DNA of 64,000 nucleotides from Pseudomonadota bacterium (GCA_023451825.1 JAEXYA010000015.1:1-64000); one strand, 5' to 3'. Counted from the stretch's first letter, positions 33,373 to 42,160 are shown. The notes: a model not told the origin generated them from the sequence alone. Translations and numbers: made by a program.

Positions 33373-34365
33373 ATGGGAGTGAACGTGAGCATTAACACTG
33401 GTCGATGCATCGCCATCGCCGCGGCACTTGCCGCATCGCTGATATCAGTGGCGCCGGGGCAGGCGCAGCAATATCCTGATCGCAACATCACGATGGTCGT
33501 GCCATTTCCGCCGGGCGGAACGACCGACATCGTCGCACGTGTTCTGACCGAGCAACTCGGCACCGAACTGGGCAAGCAGGTGATCATCGAGAACCGCGGC
33601 GGCGCATCGACCTCGATCGGCGCGCAATATGTCGCGGGCGCCGACAAGGATGGCTACACGCTGCTGTTTGCAGCGGCGACCACATTCACGACCAATCCGC
33701 ATCTGCTGGCGTCGATCAAATACAAGCTCGAGGATTTCGCGCCGGTCGCCATGGTGGTGAAGGTGCCGTTCGCCTTCAATGTGAAGAAGGATTTTCCGGC
33801 CAAGGATGTCGCGGCGTTCCGCGCTTATGCGCTGGCCAATCCCAACAAGGTCAACAATGCCACCAACGGCCCGGGTAGCACCGTCCACTTGATGGGCGAG
33901 ATCGTCGCCCGCGGGCTTGGCGTGAAACTGCAGCATGTCCATTATCGCGGCGCTGCGCCGGCGATGAATGATCTGCTTGCCGGCGTCGTCGACAGCAATG
34001 TGGAGGCGCTGACCAATACGGTGCCGAACCACAATGCCGGCCTGTATCGCGCCATCGCGGTGTTATCCGAGGAGCGGCTGCCGCAGTTGCCGGATGTGCC
34101 GACTTTCAAGGAACTGGGGTTCCCGAGCATCGTCGGCTCGACCTGGTTCGCCGTCTTCGCGCCCGCGGGGACTCCGCAGCCGATCGTCGACAAGCTCAGC
34201 GCTGCGATCACCAAAGTGATCAAGACGCCGGAGTTCGCCAAGAAGATGGACCCGATGGGCAATCAGCCCTGGCCGATGACGCCGACTGAACTCGATACGC
34301 ATGTGAAGAGCGAAAGCGAACGTCTCGGCAAACTCATTCGTGACGCGAAAATCACGATCGACTGA
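33373..34365 (+). CDS. Bug-type (TTT) solute-binding protein 2
   Basis: Exported receptor of about 330 residues with a Sec signal (CIAIAAALAASLISVAPGQA). Motifs: VPFPPGGTTDIVARVLTEQL, VIIENRGGASTSIGAQYVAG, DKDGYTLLFAA, NNATNGPGSTVHLMGEIVAR and HYRGAAPAMNDLLAGVVDSN. The start is uncertain: ATG at 33358 or 33373, or GTG at 33385, which has GGGAG five bases upstream. A class II aldolase gene follows 30 bases later, suggesting that the captured ligand or its derivative is processed by that enzyme (inference). Confidence 0.92.
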   Translation: MGVNVSINTGRCIAIAAALAASLISVAPGQAQQYPDRNITMVVPFPPGGTTDIVARVLTEQLGTELGKQVIIENRGGASTSIGAQYVAGADKDGYTLLFAAATTFTTNPHLLASIKYKLEDFAPVAMVVKVPFAFNVKKDFPAKDVAAFRAYALANPNKVNNATNGPGSTVHLMGEIVARGLGVKLQHVHYRGAAPAMNDLLAGVVDSNVEALTNTVPNHNAGLYRAIAVLSEERLPQLPDVPTFKELGFPSIVGSTWFAVFAPAGTPQPIVDKLSAAITKVIKTPEFAKKMDPMGNQPWPMTPTELDTHVKSESERLGKLIRDAKITID

Positions 34366-34395
34366 CCGTCACCACGAGATCAAGGGAGAACACCG

Positions 34396-35190
34396 ATGAA
34401 TGCAGCCGTCAGCGCGCCCGCCGTCAAAGTCGTCCGCTCCGTGCAGGAGCAGGTCAGTCCGGAGGAGTGGGAGTCCCGCGTCAATCTCGCCGCCTGCTAT
34501 CGCCTGACCGCGATGTACGGCATGACCGAGATGATCGCGAACCACATCTCCTGCCGCGTGCCGGGAACGGAAGATCAGTTCCTGATCAATCCCTATGGCA
34601 TGCTCTATGAGGAGATCGATGCGTCGAGCCTCGTCAAGATCGACCTCGATGGCAAAACGCTGTTCAACGCCTCCGACTACAGCGTGAATGCCGCCGGCTT
34701 CGTCATCCACAGCGCCATCCATATGGCGCGCCACGATGTGGATTGCGTCGCGCATACGCATACCGTCGCTGGCATGGCGGTGTCGGCGATGGAGTGCGGA
34801 TTGCTGCCGGTGGCGCAGACCTGCATGCGTTTCCTCCATGTCGCCTATCATGATTTTGAAGGCATTGCCGACAATCCCGAAGAGCGCGAACGGCTGATCG
34901 CCCATCTCGGCGACCATGAAGCCATGGTGCTGCGCAATCACGGCCTGCTCGTCGTGGGTAAGACCATTGCATCGGCCTTCAATGTGCTGTTCCGGATGGA
35001 GCGGGCCTGCGAGGTCCAGGTAGCGGCTTTGTCCTGCAACACCAAGCTGGTGACCCCGCCACAGCATGTTCTGCAGGACACGTATGATCGCATGAAGCCA
35101 CGCGACAACGTTCCCGGCCTCAGCGGCGAGCTGGCCTGGCCGGCGCTGCTCCGCAAGCTCGATCGCGCAGATCCGTCCTATCGCAACTGA
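34396..35190 (+). CDS. class II aldolase/adducin family enzyme
   Basis: Zinc-dependent aldolase-fold enzyme of 264 residues. Zn ligands are the histidines of VAHTHTVAGMAV (about 117-121) and of VLRNHGLLVVG (about 184). NHISCRVPG near residue 50 is the conserved substrate loop, and INPYGMLYEEI is typical. Members cleave sugar phosphates or decarboxylate/handle hydroxy-acids; this branch is often placed near TTT receptors. It lies just after Bug receptor 2 with AAGGGAG before the ATG, so it is likely in the same transcript. Substrate unknown. Confidence 0.9.
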   Translation: MNAAVSAPAVKVVRSVQEQVSPEEWESRVNLAACYRLTAMYGMTEMIANHISCRVPGTEDQFLINPYGMLYEEIDASSLVKIDLDGKTLFNASDYSVNAAGFVIHSAIHMARHDVDCVAHTHTVAGMAVSAMECGLLPVAQTCMRFLHVAYHDFEGIADNPEERERLIAHLGDHEAMVLRNHGLLVVGKTIASAFNVLFRMERACEVQVAALSCNTKLVTPPQHVLQDTYDRMKPRDNVPGLSGELAWPALLRKLDRADPSYRN

Positions 35191-35238
35191 TCGTGTGATG
35201 GCAGTCGCGGCGGTCAGATGCCGCGACTGCAGATGCGC

Positions 35239-35556
35239 CTACGGCTTGAAGAACGACACCGGCGTCATCAGCTGGTTCTCCTGGCTGACGAGATAGGCAG
35301 CCTCGGCGCTGATCTTCAGGTAGCCGGCCCATTCCGGGTCCTTCTGCAGCGCCTGTCGCTTGGCATCGCGATCGGCGGCGCTGTCATAGACCCAGATGTG
35401 CATGTAGCTGTTGACGTTGCCGGTCTCAACTTGCGCGTAGGCGAGCGGCTTGCCGAGATGGCGGCTCTGGATCGCGAAGCCGTGCTCGGCATACAGCGCC
35501 AGGTGTTTCTTGATCGTGCCGGGGCGGCAGGTGTAGGTGCGAACGTCAAGCAGCAT
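35239..35556 (-). CDS. NIPSNAP family protein
   Basis: A 105-residue ferredoxin-like alpha/beta barrel protein: MLLDVRTYTCRPGTIKKHLA, LYAEHGFAIQSRHLG, YMHIWVYDSAADRDAKRQAL and DPEWAGYLKIS are characteristic. Bacterial members often sit in catabolic clusters with unknown roles. It is 33 bases downstream of Bug receptor 3 on the same strand, so the receptor and this protein are probably co-transcribed. No signal peptide; cytoplasmic. Confidence 0.9.
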   Translation of the reverse strand: MLLDVRTYTCRPGTIKKHLALYAEHGFAIQSRHLGKPLAYAQVETGNVNSYMHIWVYDSAADRDAKRQALQKDPEWAGYLKISAEAAYLVSQENQLMTPVSFFKP

Positions 35557-35589
35557 GGGATTTCCTCGTGCGATGGCGGATCAATAGGG

Positions 35590-36564
35590 TCATTCGGCGG
35601 TGGCGCCGGATTGTTTGACGAGCACGGCCCAGCGCGCCACCTCGTCGTTCACGTATTTCTGGAAACCTGCCTGATTGTCACCAACGGGATCGGCGCCAAG
35701 CCCTTTGAGCTTCTCCTGAACAGCAGGGTCGGCCACGCTCTGAACAATGGTCTGCGAGAGCTTCTCGACGATCGCAGGGGGCGTTCCGGCGGGTACGAAC
35801 AGGCCGAACCACGAGCGGAGGTTCATGCCGGGATACGGCGTTTCCGAAAAAGCGGGCACGTCGGGCAGGGCGGCATGGCGCGTGCTGCCAGTCACTGCGA
35901 GCGCCTTCAGTTTGCCGCCCTGCACCAGGGAAAGAACTTCGGGCAGGTTGGCGAACATGATCTGCACCTGGCCGCCGATCATGTCATTGAGCGCCTGCGC
36001 GCCGCCTTTGTAGGCGACATGCGTGATCTTCGCACCCGCCAGTGTGCTGAACTGTTCACCGGACAGGTGAGACGCGGTGCCGACGCCACCCGACGCATAA
36101 TTGATGCGCTCCGCATTGGCCTTGGCGTAAGCGGCGAGTTCGCTCACCGAATTGACGGGCACCGACGGGTGCACCACGAGCAGCAAGGGCACCGAGGCCA
36201 GGTTCGACAAGGCTGTGAAATCGCGCGTGAGACTGTAGCTGAGCTGCTTATAGAGCGACGCGTTGATCGCGTGGCTCGACGTGGCCATCAGCAGCGTATA
36301 GCCATCGGGCTCCGAGCGCGCAGCGGCGGCGCCGCCGATATTGCCGTTGGCGCCGGCCTTGTTTTCCACCACGATCGTCTGCCCGAGCCGGGCCGACATG
36401 GCGTTCGCCACGGTCCGCGCGATCACGTCGGTGGCGCCGCCGGCGGCGAAGGGCACAATAACGCGCATGGGACGATCCGGAAAATCCGCCATGGCGCTGA
36501 CAGTTGTGAGGGCCAATGCTGCGGCCACGACGAGGCTCCGCAACGGAGTGATTGCCTTGTACAT
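35590..36564 (-). CDS. Bug-type (TTT) solute-binding protein 3
   Basis: Exported receptor of 324 residues. Sec signal SLVVAAALALTTVSAMA, then FPDRPMRVIVPFAAGGATDV, VVENKAGANGNIGGAAAARS, EPDGYTLLMATSSHAINASL and VAYKGGAQALNDMIGGQVQI. GAGGAAACG precedes the ATG at 36564, fixing the start 19 codons into a longer frame. It heads a two-gene unit with the NIPSNAP gene, downstream of the AraC regulator gene on the same strand, which may control it. Confidence 0.92.
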   Translation of the reverse strand: MYKAITPLRSLVVAAALALTTVSAMADFPDRPMRVIVPFAAGGATDVIARTVANAMSARLGQTIVVENKAGANGNIGGAAAARSEPDGYTLLMATSSHAINASLYKQLSYSLTRDFTALSNLASVPLLLVVHPSVPVNSVSELAAYAKANAERINYASGGVGTASHLSGEQFSTLAGAKITHVAYKGGAQALNDMIGGQVQIMFANLPEVLSLVQGGKLKALAVTGSTRHAALPDVPAFSETPYPGMNLRSWFGLFVPAGTPPAIVEKLSQTIVQSVADPAVQEKLKGLGADPVGDNQAGFQKYVNDEVARWAVLVKQSGATAE

Positions 36565-36727
36565 TCGTTTCCTCGGCCTTTTGTTCTTATGTCCTGCCGA
36601 CATGCGCATACGAACGCGCAAGCGGCGATAGCAGCGCCCGGTCTAGGCGTCGATGCGGAACACTTTATGCAGCCGCGTGGCGGCGGCGCTAGGACGGATC
36701 AGACCTTGTGTTGGACTTTTTCGCGCA

Positions 36728-37627
36728 TCAATCCAGCGGGCGGCAATGCTTCCTGCGGAAGTCGCCCGGCGTGAGGCCGGTCTGCTTCTTGAAGAAGCGC
36801 GCGAAGTAGGCGGGATCCTCGATGTTGAGGCGGAACGCGATCTCGGCAATGCCCGTCTCGGTGTTGCTGAGCCAGCGCTTGGCTTCGAGCACGACGCGTT
36901 CCTGCACCAGCTGGCTTGCTGTGCGCGCGAGCGTTCGCTTGACCGCGTCGTTGAGCTGACGCTCGCTTACGCAGAGCGCCTCGGCATACTGGCCGATGGT
37001 GCCGAAGCGCAGATAGTGCGTTTCCACCAGGACCGTAAAACGGCGCGCCAGCGCCTGCTGCGGACCAATGCCGGCGGCCGGCTCGTTGTCCGTGCACAGG
37101 CGGCTCAGGCGTGTGAGCAGGATCAGCAGGCAGGACCGCACGACATCGGGAAATCCCGGCTGGCGATCACGTGACTCGTTTTCCATCTCGCGGAGCAGCG
37201 GCAGCATGCCGTCATGCTGCGCCTGCGTGAGATAGAGCGCACTGTTGCCGCGCGCAGGCTGGAAGAACGGAAGGTTGGTGACCTCGTCGGCGCGCGGAAA
37301 CATTCGCGCGAAGAAATCGGTGCTGAAGTTCAGTACATAGCCGTGCGGCTTGACCGATGACGACCAGGCATGGACCTGGCCCGGCGAGAGAAAGAACACC
37401 GAGTGGTCGCAAACGTCGAAATGCGCAAAGTCGAGAGTGTGCGTGCCGCTTGCGCGGGTCATCCAGAGCAGGTGGTAGTAGTTGTGCCGGTGCAGGAAAC
37501 CGCGCGGGATATCATCGCGATCCTCCAGCCGTACGAGATCGAAGTAGAACGAGCCTTCGCCCGCGAAATCCGAGGTTTCAAAGGTGGGAAACTCGCCGGA
37601 GCGGGCGGAGAGCAGAGCTTCGGCCAA
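36728..37627 (-). CDS. AraC family transcriptional regulator
   Basis: Regulator of 299 residues. The N-terminal cupin-like sensor holds GFLHRHNYYHLLWMTRASGT and VFFLSPGQVHAWSSS. The C-terminal double helix-turn-helix is GTIGQYAEALCVSERQLNDA (first) and GIAEIAFRLNIEDPAYFARF, FKKQTGLTPGDFRRKH (second). It is a typical sugar or aromatic-acid type activator. The only in-frame start upstream of the cupin part is TTG at 37627, with AAGGATC about ten bases before it. The Bug receptor 3 / NIPSNAP pair lies directly downstream and is its probable target. Confidence 0.92.
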   Translation of the reverse strand: MAEALLSARSGEFPTFETSDFAGEGSFYFDLVRLEDRDDIPRGFLHRHNYYHLLWMTRASGTHTLDFAHFDVCDHSVFFLSPGQVHAWSSSVKPHGYVLNFSTDFFARMFPRADEVTNLPFFQPARGNSALYLTQAQHDGMLPLLREMENESRDRQPGFPDVVRSCLLILLTRLSRLCTDNEPAAGIGPQQALARRFTVLVETHYLRFGTIGQYAEALCVSERQLNDAVKRTLARTASQLVQERVVLEAKRWLSNTETGIAEIAFRLNIEDPAYFARFFKKQTGLTPGDFRRKHCRPLD

Positions 37628-37701
37628 GTGAAGATCCTTGCAGGTTCGGGTCTCGATTTTGAGCTTTATCCTATCGCAAAACGCCGGAAAGGTCCGCGAG
37701 T

Positions 37702-37715
37702 TTGCGCTGGATCAA
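37702..37715 (+). promoter_or_regulatory. FixK/FNR-type box before the truncated haemoglobin
   Basis: TTGCGCTGGATCAA fits the FixK2 consensus TTG(A/C)-N6-(T/G)CAA exactly. Its centre is 60 bases before the ATG at 37769, so a start site about 41 bases downstream would leave a leader near 20 bases, as expected for a class II FixK-activated promoter. No clear -10 is readable. Confidence 0.6.
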
Positions 37716-37768
37716 CTCCGCGAGCTATGGCGGTTGCCGTGGCAGCTTCCCTCGCTTACATCAGGCAC

Positions 37769-38191
37769 ATGTCTGAGACATCCGCCATCGGCTTTACCAG
37801 CTTCCAGCCGTCCCTGAACGAGGAGAATATCGCGCTCCTGGTGCAGACCTTCTACGGTCGTGCGCGGGAGGACGATCTGCTCGGTCCGATCTTCAATGCG
37901 GCGGTGGCAGACTGGGATCATCACCTGTCCCAGCTCACGGATTTCTGGTCGTCGATGATGCTCAAGACCGGTCGCTACAATGGTCGGCCGATGCGTCCGC
38001 ATCTGGTGTTGCCGCTCACCGGCGCCCATTTCGATCGCTGGCTGGCGCTGTTCGAGCCGACCGTGCGCGAGATATTCGATGCGGATGTGGCCGACGCCAT
38101 CAATCTGCGCGCCCGCCGCATCGCCGACAGTTTCGAGATGGGCATCGCCACCACACGTGGCGAAATCACCAGGCCGCGCCATAGCATTTGA
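37769..38191 (+). CDS. group III truncated haemoglobin
   Basis: Haem protein of 140 residues of the 2-over-2 globin class III. Landmarks: NIALLVQTFYGRAREDDLLGP near the N-terminus, FNAAVADWDHHLSQLTDFWS, and LPLTGAHFDRWLALFEPTVR, where the His before Phe is the proximal ligand. Likely roles are in NO or low-oxygen metabolism; group III members are little studied. The ATG at 37769 is chosen because the family N-terminus begins there. A FixK/FNR box upstream (37702) suggests induction under low oxygen. Confidence 0.9.
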   Translation: MSETSAIGFTSFQPSLNEENIALLVQTFYGRAREDDLLGPIFNAAVADWDHHLSQLTDFWSSMMLKTGRYNGRPMRPHLVLPLTGAHFDRWLALFEPTVREIFDADVADAINLRARRIADSFEMGIATTRGEITRPRHSI

Positions 38192-38280
38192 AACAAAACG
38201 GTAAGCCGGTGCGTTTTGCTGCCATTGCAGCATCGCGCGGTTGCGCTAGGCTGTGGTTCCAACAAACCGGGAGTCGGTCC

Positions 38281-38508
38281 ATGAAACGCCTGTCTGTCCT
38301 CGTTCTTCTCAGCATGTTCGCCGCCGCGCCAGTTATGGCGCAAGGCGCGGCCTGCACCGCCACGACTGCCGATGGCAAGCCGCTCGCCGGCGCCGCCAAG
38401 GCCAGCCACATGAAGAAGTGCTGTGAGGACAATGCCAAGAGCGCCGAGGGCAAGCCGCTGTCCGGCGCTGCCAAGAAGAGCTCCATCGACAAGTGCATGA
38501 AGGGCTGA
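38281..38508 (+). CDS. small PsiF-like repeat protein, secreted
   Basis: A 75-residue secreted protein. Signal peptide SVLVLLSMFAAAPVMA ends near residue 20 (MAQ-GAA). The mature part has two tandem units, DGKPLAGAAKASHMKKC and EGKPLSGAAKKSSIDKC, each ending in Cys. The L-x-G-A-A-K...M-x-x-C layout resembles the PsiF repeat of phosphate-starvation proteins. GGGAG eight bases before the ATG at 38281 fixes the start. Function unknown. A strong terminator follows. Confidence 0.8.
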   Translation: MKRLSVLVLLSMFAAAPVMAQGAACTATTADGKPLAGAAKASHMKKCCEDNAKSAEGKPLSGAAKKSSIDKCMKG

Positions 38509-38534
38509 GCGCAGGCGCGCATCCCCACGTCAGC

Positions 38535-38562
38535 AAAAAGCCCCGTTTTCACGGGGCTTTTT
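38535..38562. terminator. bidirectional rho-independent terminator
   Basis: Stem GCCCCGT (38540-38546) and ACGGGGC (38551-38557), loop TTTC, flanked by five A on the left and five T on the right. Ends both the psiF-like gene and the convergent yghU-like gene. Confidence 0.92.
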
Positions 38563-38577
38563 CATTGTTCAAAAAGT

Positions 38578-39459
38578 TCAGGCCTTGCCGGCCTGGGCCT
38601 CGATCTTGTCCTGCGTCTTCGTTTCAAAGTCGCTGGCGTCATGACGTTCGTGAAGTTGCCGGGCAGGGTCGCCGGACGTGCGATTGACCATGCGACCACG
38701 CTTCACCGCAGGACGTGACCCGATCGCCTTGACCCAGCGCTGCAGATTTTTGTAGCTCGCGACGTCCAGGAATGTGCCGGCATCGTTGTAGATGACGCCT
38801 TCGGCGAGGGCGCCATACCAGGGGAAGATCGCCATATCCGCGATGCTGTAATCTGGGCCAGCGATGAATTCGCGATGGGCCAGCTGGCGGTCGAGCACGT
38901 CCAGTTGCCGCTTGGTCTCCATCGCGTAGCGATCGATGGCATATTCGATCTTGGTGGGCGCATAGGCGTAGAAGTGCCCGAAGCCGCCGCCGAGGAACGG
39001 TGCACTTCCCATCTGCCAGAACAGCCAGGATAGCGTCTCGGCGCGCGCCGGACCGTCCTTCGGCAGGAAGGCGCCGAACTTCTCCGCAAGATGCATCAGG
39101 ATCGCACCAGATTCGAACACGCGGAACGGCTTGTCGCCGCTGCGGTCCATCAGCGCTGGAATCTTGGAGTTCGGATTGACGTCGACAAAGCCGGAGCCGA
39201 ACTGGTTGCCGTCGATCCTGATCAGCCACGCGTCATATTCGGCGCCGGTGTGGCCCGCGGCCAACAGCTCCTCGAACATGATCGTGACTTTCTGTCCGTT
39301 CGGCGTGGCCAGCGAGTAAAGCTGAAACGGATGCTTGCCGACCGGCAACTCCTTCTCGTGCGTCGAGCCGGCAGTCGGCCGGTTGGTCGATGCAAAAGCG
39401 CCCCCGTTCTCCTTGTCCCAGGTCCAGACTTTCGGGGGCGTATAGGGTGCGTCGGTCAT
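38578..39459 (-). CDS. yghU: YghU-type glutathione-dependent disulphide-bond oxidoreductase
   Basis: Glutathione transferase-fold enzyme of 293 residues that acts as a disulphide-bond reductase with glutathione. Signatures: PKVWTWDKENGGAFASTNRP and HEKELPVGKHPFQLYSLATP at the N-terminus, where the Asn-Thr/Ser-x-Arg-Pro segment precedes the thioredoxin-like domain. NPNSKIPALMD and VFESGAILMHLAEKFG are GSH-site elements; WLFWQMGSAPFLGGGFGHFY is the helical domain. Cytosolic. GGAG eight bases before the ATG at 39459 supports the start. Convergent with the psiF-like gene. Confidence 0.93.
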   Translation of the reverse strand: MTDAPYTPPKVWTWDKENGGAFASTNRPTAGSTHEKELPVGKHPFQLYSLATPNGQKVTIMFEELLAAGHTGAEYDAWLIRIDGNQFGSGFVDVNPNSKIPALMDRSGDKPFRVFESGAILMHLAEKFGAFLPKDGPARAETLSWLFWQMGSAPFLGGGFGHFYAYAPTKIEYAIDRYAMETKRQLDVLDRQLAHREFIAGPDYSIADMAIFPWYGALAEGVIYNDAGTFLDVASYKNLQRWVKAIGSRPAVKRGRMVNRTSGDPARQLHERHDASDFETKTQDKIEAQAGKA

Positions 39460-39545
39460 CGGGCTGCTCCGGAACATGTGAATGGTCGGGAACAGTTAGG
39501 GATGGATGCAAATGCATGCAAGTGCGGCTGCCGGCATTTTTGTGC

Positions 39546-39950
39546 TTACCAGTCCACCATCTTGTCATCGCCGCCGAAGGCCGCCGGCATGGTGGCGTAG
39601 TGAGGCAGGTTGTCCTTCACTGGAGCGATGGCATCGCCGCAATTGATGTGCAGGCTCGGCATGAATGCATCCTTGAGCAGGTAACCGTTGACGGCGCGCA
39701 TGTCGATATCGGGCAGCTCGATGACGAGGCGCGTCCCGCATCTGGCACAGCTGATCCGCGGCGTCCGCTTGAGCGCGAAGCTGGTGGTTTCGCCGGAGAT
39801 GATCTCGACGCCGGCCGCCGGGTAGATTGCTTCAGCCACATAAGCTGCGCCATGCACGGTTTGGCAATCGGCGCAGTGACACCAGAATTGAGCGATCGGT
39901 TCAGCGGAAATTCGGATCTGCACGGCGTTACATAGGCAGGAAATGTTCAT
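39546..39950 (-). CDS. GFA (CENP-V) family zinc protein
   Basis: Glutathione-dependent formaldehyde-activating family fold, 134 residues. Zn-binding Cys pattern: ISCLCNAVQI (CxC), FWCHCADCQTVHG (CxCxxC) and ISCARCGTRL (CxxC). These enzymes or their relatives bind small thiol adducts; true formaldehyde activation is proven for few. Upstream of yghU on the same strand, which could point to glutathione chemistry. GAGGTG six bases before the ATG at 39950 sets the start. Confidence 0.9.
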   Translation of the reverse strand: MNISCLCNAVQIRISAEPIAQFWCHCADCQTVHGAAYVAEAIYPAAGVEIISGETTSFALKRTPRISCARCGTRLVIELPDIDMRAVNGYLLKDAFMPSLHINCGDAIAPVKDNLPHYATMPAAFGGDDKMVDW

Positions 39951-40047
39951 GGCGACACCTCGCTGATTTCCCGCAAGGTAACAGCTGTCGCGCGTCGCAA
40001 CCAACGTCGTGTCATGCGGCAAATTGTTCGCGAACAGGCCGCCCGTC

Positions 40048-40164
40048 TCAGAAGACGCGTTTCACGATCGATGTGGCCACGCTCATATAGCGGCCATTGG
40101 CGAAGTGATGGTCGATGAAATAGAGGAAGAGAAAAGCAACCAGAGCCGCACCGATCAATCGCAT
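40048..40164 (-). CDS. 38-aa membrane microprotein
   Basis: MRLIGAALVAFLFLYFIDHH forms one transmembrane helix, followed by FANGRYMSVATSIVKRVF. Short proteins with a helix and a (D/H)xxFxNGRY motif recur in Bradyrhizobium relatives, as I recall. GCAGG lies about six bases before the ATG at 40164. The open frame extends to 40260, but that part is not helix-like. Function unknown. Confidence 0.6.
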   Translation of the reverse strand: MRLIGAALVAFLFLYFIDHHFANGRYMSVATSIVKRVF

Positions 40165-40311
40165 TTGAACCTGCAAATCACTACTGGAAATGCAGGCATT
40201 GTCAGATGCCTTGTGGATACAAGCGATAAGGAATCGCGGTTGCCGCGCAACCATCCACATGGAACCCGCGTGCGAAAGGTAGCGCGCTATGTGTAGCTCA
40301 TATGTGTCCGG

Positions 40312-40710
40312 CTATTTGCGTGTCTTCATCGCATTCAGCGTGGCCGCCGCCTGCACCAGCGTCTTGAATGCCGTCTCGTCGATGAGATCACCCTCGTGCA
40401 GATCGATGGCCCTGCGGACATTCCCGTCAAGGCTGGCATTGAAGAGGCGCTTGGGATCATCGAGTGCTGCGCCCTTGGCGAAAGTCAGCTTCACCGCGGT
40501 CTTGTAGCTCTCGCCAGTGCAGATGATGCCATCATGCTCCCAAACCGGCACGCCTCGCCATTTCCACTCCTCGACGACATCGGGTATCGCCGCTTTGATC
40601 AGTGCGCGGACATGTGCAAGCGTCTCGCCGCGCCAATCACCGAGCTCCTTGATGCGGGCATCGATCAGGCGGGATGGCGTTGTGGTATCGGAGGACGCTG
40701 TTTTGGCCAT
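40312..40710 (-). CDS. DUF1801 family protein
   Basis: A 132-residue protein of the DUF1801 (YdhG-like) family: RGETLAHVRALIKAAIPDVV, EEWKWRGVPVWEHDGIICTG and YKTAVKLTFAKGAAL are diagnostic. The fold resembles the frataxin/iron-chaperone-like set; no activity is established. GGA nine bases before the ATG at 40710 suggests this start. Stands alone upstream of nothing recognisable. Confidence 0.88.
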   Translation of the reverse strand: MAKTASSDTTTPSRLIDARIKELGDWRGETLAHVRALIKAAIPDVVEEWKWRGVPVWEHDGIICTGESYKTAVKLTFAKGAALDDPKRLFNASLDGNVRRAIDLHEGDLIDETAFKTLVQAAATLNAMKTRK

Positions 40711-40809
40711 GGCAATCCGCTGCATCGGTGATGCCAAAAGAATAGCCCGAATGAAGAATGATCTCCATCCGGGCCAATCGACTTCGAAGATGATGCAGCC
40801 CTCGAACGC

Positions 40810-41784
40810 TTACTGCTGCACCTTGATATCCGCATCGGTGATGACCTTCTTCCAGCGCGAGATTTCACCGGTCACGAAGGTTTTGAACTCGTCCGGCGAG
40901 GTGCCCATCGGAACGATGCCCTGATCGTCGAGCTTCTTGCGCAGTTCGGGATCGGCGAGAGCCTTCTTGGCCTCGGCGGCAACGCGATCGACAATCTCTT
41001 GCGGTGTGCCCGCGGGCGCGATGATCCCAGACCACGTGCCGGAGGTGAAATCCGCGACCCCGGCTTCCGCCATCGTGGGCACGTCACCAGCGGCGGGAAC
41101 GCGTTCCTTCGCAGCAACGGCGAGCGCCTTGGCATTGCCGGATTTGACCTGCGACATCAGCGGGCCGATCACATCGAACATCACGTTGATCTGGCCGCCG
41201 ACGGTGTCCTGCAATGCGCCAGCCGTTCCCTTGTATGGGATGTGCTGGAGATTGAGACCTTCGCGGCTCTTGAACATTTCCATGGTCAGATGCGCCGCTG
41301 AGCCGATGCCGCTGGAAGCGAAATTCAACTGTCCGGGCTTCGATTTTGCCAGCGCAATGAATTCCTTCATGTCCTTGGCCGGCAGCGACGGCGTCGCGAT
41401 CAGGATCAGCGGCGCCACCGAGGTGAGCGACACATAAGTGAGGTCCTTCATCGTGTCATAGGGCAGCTTCGGATTGAGCGTGGGATTGACCGAATGCGCC
41501 GCGATCACGGTACCAAACGTGTAGCCATCGGGGGCAGCTTTGGCGACGGCATCGGTCCCGATCACCGCATTGGCACCCGGCTTGTTCTCGATCACGATGG
41601 TTTGGCCAAGCGCAGCCGACATTTTTTCGGAGACAAGGCGCGCCATCAGGTCGGTGTAGCCGCCTGCGGTGTAGGGCACGACCATACGGATCGGCTTGTT
41701 CGGCCAGCCTTGCGCCTGGGCGGTGCCGGCGCCGGCCAGCAGGATGGCGACTGCGCCAAGCGCGCGAGCGAAACCTCGTGTCAT
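40810..41784 (-). CDS. Bug-type (TTT) solute-binding protein 4
   Basis: Exported receptor of 324 residues. Sec signal ALGAVAILLAGAGTAQA; then WPNKPIRMVVPYTAGGYTDL, VIENKPGANAVIGTDAVAKA, APDGYTFGTVIAAHSVNPTL and YKGTAGALQDTVGGQINVMF. GAGGAAATGCA precedes the ATG at 41784 and excludes the 40-codon longer frame. No transporter or enzyme gene adjoins it, so it is an orphan receptor; ligand unknown. Confidence 0.92.
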   Translation of the reverse strand: MTRGFARALGAVAILLAGAGTAQAQGWPNKPIRMVVPYTAGGYTDLMARLVSEKMSAALGQTIVIENKPGANAVIGTDAVAKAAPDGYTFGTVIAAHSVNPTLNPKLPYDTMKDLTYVSLTSVAPLILIATPSLPAKDMKEFIALAKSKPGQLNFASSGIGSAAHLTMEMFKSREGLNLQHIPYKGTAGALQDTVGGQINVMFDVIGPLMSQVKSGNAKALAVAAKERVPAAGDVPTMAEAGVADFTSGTWSGIIAPAGTPQEIVDRVAAEAKKALADPELRKKLDDQGIVPMGTSPDEFKTFVTGEISRWKKVITDADIKVQQ

Positions 41785-42160
41785 TGCATTTCCTCGATGT
41801 CCGGTGCGATTTCCGGGTCGGCGGGGAGCGCCGGTGCGCCAGTCCCGAAATCGCAGCGTGTCACGTTTTTGTCGTTGTCGGCCCGCCCGAGTTGCGTGGA
41901 GCATCCCGGATTCCCAAGGGTAAGTTAGTACACGTGATGGCTTACCGGAAACTAGACGAAAGGCCGCTGCGGGTCGGCTCGGCTACCACCGCGCGGAATT
42001 CTGCACGCAGTCGTCCTCACGAACGCCTCCGCGCAACGTGATCGGTTGCGAATAGTGTTGTTTGCAGATGCAAAACGTATTGCCACAGTCGGACGTATGT
42101 TGGGCCGTACGAATGAATGCGTGCGCAGCGCCGCTGCCCTCGAGCCCGAATGAGCCCGTC
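41785..42160. other. intergenic region without a recognisable gene
   Basis: 376 bases between Bug receptor 4 and the next candidate gene. I see no convincing coding frame, strong hairpin or repeat. It probably holds the promoter of the receptor gene on the minus strand. Confidence 0.5.
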
